NCBI GenBank assembly: GCA_023230175.1
Contig: JALNXV010000004.1
Coordinates: forward strand, 1-28,442
DNA: 28,442 bases
Direction of reading: 5' to 3'
DNA from: Candidatus Cloacimonadota bacterium
Lineage (GTDB): Bacteria > Cloacimonadota > Cloacimonadia > Cloacimonadales > WRIO01
Shown: positions 24,101 through 28,442 of the stretch, piece after piece
How the letters are laid out: every line of letters starts with the position of its first letter
How positions within the stretch are numbered: the first letter of the stretch is position 1
Notes under the pieces: generated by a model
The model's database searches: none
What the model saw: the letters and a program-made list of their open reading frames with translations, nothing else
Told to the model about the DNA's origin: nothing
Program-made: the position numbers and the translations under genes

Positions 24101-24225
24101 CATATAATTTTCATAGAAATGTTAAAGGCGGGTTATCCGGAACTTTTGACATCACAAATAACAAAAAGACTGATGAAAAAATCAATATATTTACTCTAGA
24201 TATCTGGATAGAAATAATCTTTTAA
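18151..24225 (+). CDS. sprA: SprA/Sov-family giant outer-membrane protein
   Basis: A 2024-aa secreted beta-rich protein with a signal peptide (MNKKCLLIFIILIFSYLYSNSSG). It matches SprA (Sov), the very large beta-barrel translocon of the type IX secretion system in Bacteroidota. Family marks are the segment GDEDEIVQSIEAGNTSLS (about 237) followed by QGLFGIKSILKIGDL, DFGTVTFLTPEG (about 628), GDEAWLDDMES (about 757), WGGLQRYIGNQVDFSDKEYIEFLV, and long alternating strands to the end. It ends in ...WIEIIF; a terminal Phe is usual for outer-membrane barrels. Two calcium-loop-like stretches, DTNDDGRINGDD (about 533) and DLNGNGMLD (about 968), lie in exposed regions. Residues about 1643-1710 form a Lys/Asp/Glu-rich low-complexity insertion with DDKT-like units. 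SprA of Flavobacterium is about 2400 aa, so this is somewhat short. No other T9SS component is in the window. Confidence 0.82.
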   Translation: MNKKCLLIFIILIFSYLYSNSSGFIEPKLSLTGHIPIENNTPKYYNNPDGLTILGSFYYFLPSMNQEIEHTVDTEKKRIILSIKNGKYELTNPIYISYDQYMDKIFGAVFEKEMLELKYNNFSDTERDAQAGLIPDIIIKLPPMAMPRTVRKNMGSQAGRLNLSGSQKITVSASRTKRDTKQLSEYTDSANFDLTMKQDLNLNLEGTIGEKINVNIKYNSDQETNILDPNNINISYTGDEDEIVQSIEAGNTSLSITGSKYISVSASSQGLFGIKSILKIGDLSLTAIASKEEAQKNSQSFKGSAQADSTVIKSKDFSKRSFFYSVNPNEVFSLYTQSDAESGLCPQGWVDNAIKTDPMGAWYIENPGILPQDGTVQLFIDDDNANNNNVAIPGKIIDENGNLSTMEYFFDAKIEGTDYVVDYDTGLISIYENIERKYTVAIAYINRNGTRIGNAEGTEITLKPLKIKNHESTSYTWKYEARNIYNLNMKNVKNDGFLLEVYTESSTRERIYTVPDSIQGASGMTYNDYLKLDTNDDGRINGDDATVNLSSGLVIIPFINPFLGLNDELMYYQDTVTNDQFMHYLFIKGQIGRDQVNLGMMILPGSVTVKINNKTLTENVDYLVDYDFGTVTFLTPEGKDPDADIQIDYENKPIFSIESKTLFGFRADWTRSDYLRLGGTFIYHSEKISDKRPKIGNESRSLILANVDGELKVKPPFMTKAIDLIPFIQTDEESSISLSGEIALNSPHIHGSDTFGHGDEAWLDDMESILDSYPLGIMRTNWVPASNPFMTNFVRGRVNWFNPNNVYYKDVFDPITLSEKEGNEKLSVLSLKISPPEIHIPGISAPIWGGLQRYIGNQVDFSDKEYIEFLVKVDSLNAGSQVRMYLDMGDISEDFYTYNGGRGILNTEDGCNGGDLNGQLEYMEDIGLDNIPREEQGYDPFDYFSNDEIDNEFPHINGTEGNGRLDTEDLNGNGMLDITERFFRFQVPLNDQQSPYFLSEFNGWHLYRVPLKNNPQLSELSNVSNSYANLSKISYVKVWFETEDKAKINLVYLDVIGNKWQKMAIKEREDLTESLISEITLDSNDEYLSIETIDNQKSTHYTAPPKTTEKGKDGEISFEQALEINYNNIQAGHISLARQRFNEQYNLLSYNKLRYWIYTEKENNLFNADSLNIIFRIGADSLNYYEIQKKVKVNDFEQKMNLSYWQEIEINYTDITTLKSINADNDTLYIKDNITYRKIRKPTMSNIREIAIGIQVPENENTFNGTIYFNDIRVAVPNQNIGYAARTTLDVKFADFSNLKLDYEWKTSDFYTSTSRNMTSATNLEDKVIFNISNSYSLHKFFPINWGLRFPLNMSKNHSIGIPKYKSNSDILRESLSVEEKEKEKNISDTRQADTSLSMTKTPSNKFVAYTLKNMSIGATIKETQTNSATKADTTISWKYNGSYNLSLPESNIKLKLFGDYYWFFAPKSFSNSATLRGEFPKRWDWNTTDDIWKPRAQTINTKNLETSNEIKYDIFSDMNTSWKLSTKRDLMSEKRIKNINIGQETERNQDIQYGYTPFYTTALANVQLTASAIYRENRRQITQNNNEGVQETVNRYEGNVNRNIKTTITIKNSDWFSSLANWINKESGKQYTANQRESGVGFDDKTTNDKTIEDKKDFDDKTFNETTLDYDKKEYEDSYLSKEKELEYQKDNEADKNIKNEKTKTDTLSINKPIRPAFNKAIVADFFGFLARLQNFNVSYENLYGTRFDQRENRPKFLYQLGIPHILSNEEIRQKNNNDSYSVSTGFPLMRNITTDWRYSYQIQRTYASATNQSITTVWPDVKVSLINFERLIRVEKWLSSSRISTSYSYTERLTGDVDWETPKTKAITHSFNPLLGWTGNWTNDVSSSLSVTKNTTENITYQSGFDIIRDSNKMTYSGSVSYSFSADQGIKLPFMKKKLYFKNQMQSELQVNYETETSSTQGRDSKQIDRDTNKFTITPRASYNFHRNVKGGLSGTFDITNNKKTDEKINIFTLDIWIEIIF

Positions 24226-24239
24226 TAGAAAGGCAATAA

Positions 24240-25394
24240 ATGTTTAATTTAAATTACCTGTACGAGTTCAGAAAAAAACTTCATAGGATACCGGAGATTG
24301 CATTTAATGAGTTCCAAACACAAGAATTAATTAAAAATCAGCTTAATACATATAAACAACTGAAATTAACGGAATTCCAACCAACCGGTCTCTTATATGA
24401 ATACTCTCAAGGGACAGGCGATTATTTACTCTTTAGAGCCGATATGGACGCCTTACCAATACAAGAAAAAACAGAATGTAATTTTATGTCACAGAATAAT
24501 GGCTTCGCCCATGCTTGTGGCCATGACATCCATATGACTATTTTAATAGGGTTAATTCATTATGTTATAAAAAATAATCTCAAAATCAATATATTATTCC
24601 TCTTTCAACCTGCAGAAGAAGGTAGTGGAGGAGCTGAACATATTTTAAAAACAGGTATTTTTAATAACTACAATATTGAAGCTGCTTTTGCTTTGCATGT
24701 ATCCGGAGAATATACACTCGGTCAAATCGGTTTAAAATCAGGTATCATCTTTGGAATCCCTCAAGAATTCAACATAGAATTCTTCGGCAAATCAGGCCAT
24801 GTTGCTACACCTCATAAAGGTAATGATGCCTTAATAGCTGCTATGGCTTTCTATTCAGAAATGAATACTCTATTAAATAAAAGATTCCCGGCTCAAGATG
24901 CTGTAATATTTCATATAGGAAAGGCTAATGCAGGAACTGTTCGTAATGTCATCCCGGATTATTGTAAGCTTGAAGGCACAAGTAGATGTCTTACCAAAAC
25001 AAACAAAGAAAAAATCAATCAATTAATGTTAAAAGTTGCTGAAGGCATTAAACAAAGTTATGAAATTGATGTTAAAGTAAGTCTTTTATCTTCTTATGAC
25101 CCGGTGGTAAATAACGAAAAGTTAGTTAATCTTACTCATTCTTTGCTTTCAGATACTTCGATTGAAATTATAAATGTAGACAGTTCAATGACCGGTGAAG
25201 ATTTTGGATTCTTTACTACATTGTATCCCGGAATGCTATTTTGGTTAGGAACTCATAACCCAAAGTCAAATAAAAATAAAGAAGACTTACACTCAAGTAA
25301 ATTCTTACCTGATGAAAAAAGTATTGAAACCGCCTTGCAATTATATAAAAAAATATTAGATTATAAATTAAAACATTCTTATTTACTTAATTAA
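24240..25394 (+). CDS. M20-family metal-dependent amidohydrolase/peptidase
   Basis: A 384-aa enzyme of the M20D subfamily (hippurate hydrolase, N-acyl-amino-acid amidohydrolase, IAA-amino-acid hydrolase type), which cleaves N-acyl or amide bonds using two metal ions. The metal ligands appear complete: HACGHD with C93 and H95, PAEEG with E126/E127, LH at H153, and LHSSKF with H351; the conserved FRADMDALPI is at about 65-74 and MTGEDFGFF lies near the C-terminus. Length is typical and no signal peptide is seen, so it is cytosolic. AGAAAGG before ATG 24240 is the ribosome site; the gene starts 14 bp after the SprA-like gene. Its substrate (acyl-amino acid, or dipeptide such as a cell-wall intermediate) is not predictable. 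Confidence 0.88.
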   Translation: MFNLNYLYEFRKKLHRIPEIAFNEFQTQELIKNQLNTYKQLKLTEFQPTGLLYEYSQGTGDYLLFRADMDALPIQEKTECNFMSQNNGFAHACGHDIHMTILIGLIHYVIKNNLKINILFLFQPAEEGSGGAEHILKTGIFNNYNIEAAFALHVSGEYTLGQIGLKSGIIFGIPQEFNIEFFGKSGHVATPHKGNDALIAAMAFYSEMNTLLNKRFPAQDAVIFHIGKANAGTVRNVIPDYCKLEGTSRCLTKTNKEKINQLMLKVAEGIKQSYEIDVKVSLLSSYDPVVNNEKLVNLTHSLLSDTSIEIINVDSSMTGEDFGFFTTLYPGMLFWLGTHNPKSNKNKEDLHSSKFLPDEKSIETALQLYKKILDYKLKHSYLLN

Positions 25395-25405
25395 TGGAGG
25401 ATTTT

Positions 25406-26089
25406 ATGTTATACTTATTTGATAATACAATTTTATTAATAATACCTGTTTTAATTTTAGCTTTTTGGGCACAGTCAAATGTTAAAGGAACTTATGAAAA
25501 GTTAAAAAAAGTCACTAATTCCTTTGATGCAACAGGAGCTGAAGTAGCAGAATCTATTTTACAAAAAAATGGCTTATCACATATTCCGGTAATACCGGAA
25601 AAAGGGCATCTAACAGACCATTATCATCCCGGAAAACAAGAAGTTCATCTATCTGAAGAGGTTTTCTATGGTCGGTCCATAGCCTCCATTAGTATTGCTG
25701 CTCACGAAGTTGGACATGCACTTCAACACGCCAACGGATATTATCCGGTTGTACTTAGGGGACAATTACTGCCTATAGCCAATATTGGTTCACAATCGGC
25801 TATGCCTCTGTTTCTCTTAGGTTTCTTTTTTCAATTTACACAACTAATGACCTTAGGTATTATATTCTTTGCTGCAGCCCTAATCTTTCACCTTGTTACT
25901 CTTCCGGTAGAATTTAATGCATCTTCAAGAGCAATAATACAACTTTCCAATGGCTACACTTCATCTCCACAAGAATTATCTTACTGTAAAAAAATGCTAA
26001 ACGCAGCTGCCCTTACTTATGTAGCATCTACTTTAATGGCTCTAATGCAACTTATTAGAATGATTTTACTAAGAAATTCTAGAGATTAA
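25406..26089 (+). CDS. Membrane zinc metallopeptidase, YugP family
   Basis: A 227-aa integral-membrane metalloprotease of the YugP-like zinc peptidase family. I choose ATG 25406 over the in-frame ATG 25394: GGAGG at 25396-25400 is correctly placed for 25406, whereas 25394, which overlaps the preceding stop, has no ribosome site. The N-terminus is a transmembrane segment (LLIIPVLILAFWA). The zinc motif HEVGH is at residues 100-104, followed by LQHANGYYP; then two hydrophobic segments in about 120-170 and the family segment LPVEFNASSRA. Length matches the family (about 225-230 aa). Such proteins are widespread and poorly characterised; a role in membrane protein turnover is assumed. The next gene follows after 8 bp. 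Confidence 0.88.
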   Translation: MLYLFDNTILLIIPVLILAFWAQSNVKGTYEKLKKVTNSFDATGAEVAESILQKNGLSHIPVIPEKGHLTDHYHPGKQEVHLSEEVFYGRSIASISIAAHEVGHALQHANGYYPVVLRGQLLPIANIGSQSAMPLFLLGFFFQFTQLMTLGIIFFAAALIFHLVTLPVEFNASSRAIIQLSNGYTSSPQELSYCKKMLNAAALTYVASTLMALMQLIRMILLRNSRD

Positions 26090-26097
26090 TTTTTGAT

Positions 26098-26592
26098 ATG
26101 GCAATAAAATTCTTCTGTGACATTAACGTTGCAAGATTATGCAAATGGATAAGGTTCATTGGTTTTGATGCAGTTATACGTCAAGAATTAAGTAAAATAC
26201 AAATCCAAAATTTATGTATAAAAGATAGAAGAATTCTACTCACAAGAAACAAAAAATTAAAAAGTCTAAAGTGTAGTAAAGTTATCATTAATAATGAAGA
26301 TTACTTAAAGCAACTTAACGAACTATTCCCCAACTTTCCAATAAACTTTGATTTAATTGCAAATCGCTGTATAGAATGTAACCGATTACTTACAAAAATT
26401 GACTATGATACTCTACAAAAAATCTTATGCTCTTCTCCCCAACTTGTAGAAAATATTCCTAAAGAATTTCATAATGACCTTTCATATTGCCCAAGATGCG
26501 GTAAATTTTATTGGAAAGGCTCACATTATCAAAATATGTTAAAAGTTATTCAAAACTTACAAACACATAAAGACGATATCATACAAAATTAA
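26098..26592 (+). CDS. Mut7-C RNase domain protein with zinc ribbon
   Basis: A 164-aa protein of the Mut7-C family, a PIN-like putative ribonuclease domain joined to a zinc ribbon. The N-terminal FFCDINVARLCKWIRFIGFD (D8) corresponds to the family pattern in which an early Asp and the LxxWLRxxGYD element form the PIN-like core, and DRRILLTR (43-50) is the usual second motif. The ribbon cysteines are C91/C94 (RCIECNRLL) and C131/C134 (YCPRCGKFYW), followed by KGSHYQNM. Length is typical. Translation starts 8 bp after the metallopeptidase gene without a clear ribosome site, suggesting coupling. Its natural RNA target is unknown in bacteria. Confidence 0.88.
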   Translation: MAIKFFCDINVARLCKWIRFIGFDAVIRQELSKIQIQNLCIKDRRILLTRNKKLKSLKCSKVIINNEDYLKQLNELFPNFPINFDLIANRCIECNRLLTKIDYDTLQKILCSSPQLVENIPKEFHNDLSYCPRCGKFYWKGSHYQNMLKVIQNLQTHKDDIIQN

Positions 26593-26659
26593 ATTTATTT
26601 TAAATACAATAAATAAAATAGGAATGAATATTGCTTTTAATAGACTTGTGGAGGAATCA

Positions 26660-27703
26660 ATGAAATCTTATATTTATCTTTCTTTTTTTATTATAATGAG
26701 TTTTTTGCTTGGTTGTGCTAAAGAAGCAGACAGAAACTCATTAGAAGCTCAATTAGAATTTGTTCAAACATATCCGGTTATTGGAGACCCGGTAGATTTT
26801 GATGTATCGGACGAGTGTATTTTTGTCGCAGAAGATGAGATTGGTTTTAGTATTTTCAATAGACAAAGCAGTGAATTACATTTAAGAGCAAATGAACATA
26901 ATATGTTACAGATAAGAAATGTTCCTCTCGTAAGATACAACAATGATTTTAAAATGTTATTTGTTGTTGACAGAACAAATGGACATGTTTTATATGCTAT
27001 TAATGTTGATACATTACATTCATCCATTAATGATTATCCAGTAAAAAGAATAATTGGTTCAGCTTATAATGTAAGAGATATTATCTTCGAAACTATACCT
27101 GATGAAGATACTAAATTCAAAATGTATTTAACTAATTTTAAATTCGATGAAAATAAAAACCAATTAATGGAAGGCATTTATACTTATAACTCTACGCTTT
27201 CAAATCCACTCAATATGACTCCATATTCTGTGCCAAATTCAATTTTTAAAATCAAATCAACCAATAATCATATCTTTACTGCGATGGGACAAAGAGGAAT
27301 TGTTATTTATGACAAAACTAATTTAACAGAAATTCATCAAATTAATACACCCGGCGAAGCAAGAGATATGATTATCAATAACAACAATATTTATGTTGCT
27401 GACCGTCAACAAGGTTTACAAATAATTGATATTACTGACATCAGTAATCCTATTTTATTAGAAGCATCAGCAAGACTTACAAATGGTTTTGCTTCGTCGA
27501 TAGATATCTCCGGTAGATTTTTAGCTTTAGGGTCAGGTTCCGGTGGTGTTTATTTATATGATATCTCAAATCCAACTACACCAATTCTTATTGACCATCT
27601 TGATGAAGATGAAATCGGATATGTCCACAAAATCTTGTTTTTCAGCAATGATTTATATATCAGCAGTAAATCTCATGGGATAGTTCGATATCAAGTGCAA
27701 TGA
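26660..27703 (+). CDS. LVIVD-repeat lipoprotein, copy 1
   Basis: A 347-aa surface or periplasmic lipoprotein. The frame is open from an ATG at 26624, but ATG 26660 is preferred: GGAGG lies at 26650-26654 and the N-terminus becomes a lipoprotein signal, MKSYIYLSFFIIMSFLLGC, with the lipid-modified Cys at 19. The body carries LVIVD-type beta-propeller repeats: IFVAEDEIGFSIFN, IFTAMGQRGIVIYDKTNL, IYVADRQQGLQIIDITDISNP, LALGSGSGGVYLYDISNP, and a last LYISSKSHGIVRYQV. These repeats fold as a propeller; they usually act in protein or ligand binding and no enzyme activity is implied. A homologous gene follows 48 bp downstream. Confidence 0.85.
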   Translation: MKSYIYLSFFIIMSFLLGCAKEADRNSLEAQLEFVQTYPVIGDPVDFDVSDECIFVAEDEIGFSIFNRQSSELHLRANEHNMLQIRNVPLVRYNNDFKMLFVVDRTNGHVLYAINVDTLHSSINDYPVKRIIGSAYNVRDIIFETIPDEDTKFKMYLTNFKFDENKNQLMEGIYTYNSTLSNPLNMTPYSVPNSIFKIKSTNNHIFTAMGQRGIVIYDKTNLTEIHQINTPGEARDMIINNNNIYVADRQQGLQIIDITDISNPILLEASARLTNGFASSIDISGRFLALGSGSGGVYLYDISNPTTPILIDHLDEDEIGYVHKILFFSNDLYISSKSHGIVRYQVQ

Positions 27704-27751
27704 TAATTAAAACATATATTAAAATAATTTATATTTAGAGGAGTTATCTAT

Positions 27752-28442
27752 ATGAAAAAGATGATTATAATAGTATTATCCGTTATATTACTCTTAAGTG
27801 CTTGTTCTAAAGCAAATGATCCTTACAATCCACAAGATGAAAGCATTTTACAGAAAGTACAAACCTACAATATAACAGGACAACCTGTAGATATTGATAT
27901 ATCAGATGATTATATTTTTATCGCAGAAGATCTTCTTGGATTCAGTATATTTAATCGTTCAATGGCTACTCAAATTATCAGAATTGATGAATTACCAACT
28001 GCAGGTCAATTAAGAAAATCAATAATTACAAAATTTAATCAAGAGCATAAAGTCCTATTTGTTTTTGATAGAACCAAATCTGATGTTCATAGCCTTCATA
28101 GCTTGAATTTTGAAACCCCTACATCAGATTTATCAGATTATGATATCAATGAAAATCTTGAAATTTCAAATTCTCCTCAATATATAAGAAGTATAGAATT
28201 TGACGAAAATACTGATACAAATCTTTTCAATATTTATATTGCCGGTTTTTCAGCAGACAATATTTTGCTTCAAGGCACTTACAATCATAATGATTCGAAC
28301 CTTCAATTAGTTGTAACTAATAGAACAATTGTACCTAATGCCATCAATAAAATAGTTTTAACAGATACTCATATCATAACAGCAATGGGACAAAGAGGGG
28401 TATATATCATTGATAAGTCTGACATAAATAATCTCATAAGTC
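27752..28442 (+). CDS. LVIVD-repeat lipoprotein, copy 2 (partial, 3' end outside window)
   Basis: ATG 27752 follows GAGGAG (27738-27743) and opens a frame of 230 codons that is still open at the window end. It begins MKKMIIIVLSVILLLSAC, a lipoprotein signal with lipobox LSAC and Cys18. It parallels the preceding gene segment by segment: QTYNITGQPVDIDISDDYIFIAEDLLGFSIFN against QTYPVIGDPVDFDVSDECIF...VAEDEIGFSIFN, and ITAMGQRGVYIIDKSDI against FTAMGQRGIVIYDKTNL. The two are tandem duplicates diverged to perhaps 40-50% identity by eye. No terminator lies between them, so they are probably co-transcribed. Confidence 0.85.
   Translation, partial: MKKMIIIVLSVILLLSACSKANDPYNPQDESILQKVQTYNITGQPVDIDISDDYIFIAEDLLGFSIFNRSMATQIIRIDELPTAGQLRKSIITKFNQEHKVLFVFDRTKSDVHSLHSLNFETPTSDLSDYDINENLEISNSPQYIRSIEFDENTDTNLFNIYIAGFSADNILLQGTYNHNDSNLQLVVTNRTIVPNAINKIVLTDTHIITAMGQRGVYIIDKSDINNLIS

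Overview
The window (28.4 kb, AT-rich, roughly 30% G+C by eye) looks like chromosome from a Gram-negative, LPS-making bacterium of the FCB group. The best fit is the Candidatus Cloacimonadota or a close relative: a SprA-type giant outer-membrane protein, FN3 proteins joined to a conserved membrane domain that I recall as DUF6754, and a KamC-like MutS-family ATPase beside a pyridoxal kinase, as might suit an amino-acid fermenter. The phylum is an inference; no rRNA, tRNA or other marker is present. I see no IS element, phage gene or CRISPR array.

Layout. (1) 1-3404, minus strand: a three-gene operon (pyridoxal/pyridoxamine kinase, Cof-type HAD phosphatase, MutS-family ATPase cut by the window edge) behind a near-consensus promoter at 3377-3404. 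(2) 3315-3597: divergent intergenic region with an imperfect hairpin. (3) 3598-5735, plus strand: overlapping envelope operon with KdsC-like phosphatase, LptC-like lipoprotein and OstA/LptA-like protein. (4) 5875-13567: a CDP-glycerol glycerophosphotransferase-like/TPR protein, then an FN3-DUF6754 protein and three small membrane proteins, closed by a strong terminator. (5) 13627-16488: a second FN3-DUF6754 paralogue with its own terminator. (6) 16540-17310: a gene-free stretch with a perfect 24-bp palindrome. (7) 17311-28442: type III pantothenate kinase, SprA-like protein (2024 aa), M20 amidohydrolase, membrane zinc metallopeptidase, Mut7-C protein, and two tandem LVIVD-repeat lipoproteins, the second cut by the window end.

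How the genes work together. KdsC makes free KDO for the LPS core and LptC/LptA-like proteins belong to the LPS bridge to the outer membrane, so group 3 is an LPS supply and transport unit. Groups 4 and 5 appear to encode one inner-membrane assembly: two large proteins with periplasmic FN3 regions and a highly conserved, predicted cytosolic domain, two six-helix membrane proteins, and a 318-aa TM-domain-TM protein that looks like a distant relative of the conserved domain. This is the best candidate here for an undescribed system; its function cannot be read from the sequence. In group 1 the kinase makes PLP, and if the MutS-like ATPase is a KamC-type reactivase, the operon would serve a PLP/B12-dependent aminomutase.

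Several starts are assigned from the sequence: 13627 (not 13450), 4644 (TTG), 25406 and 26660.
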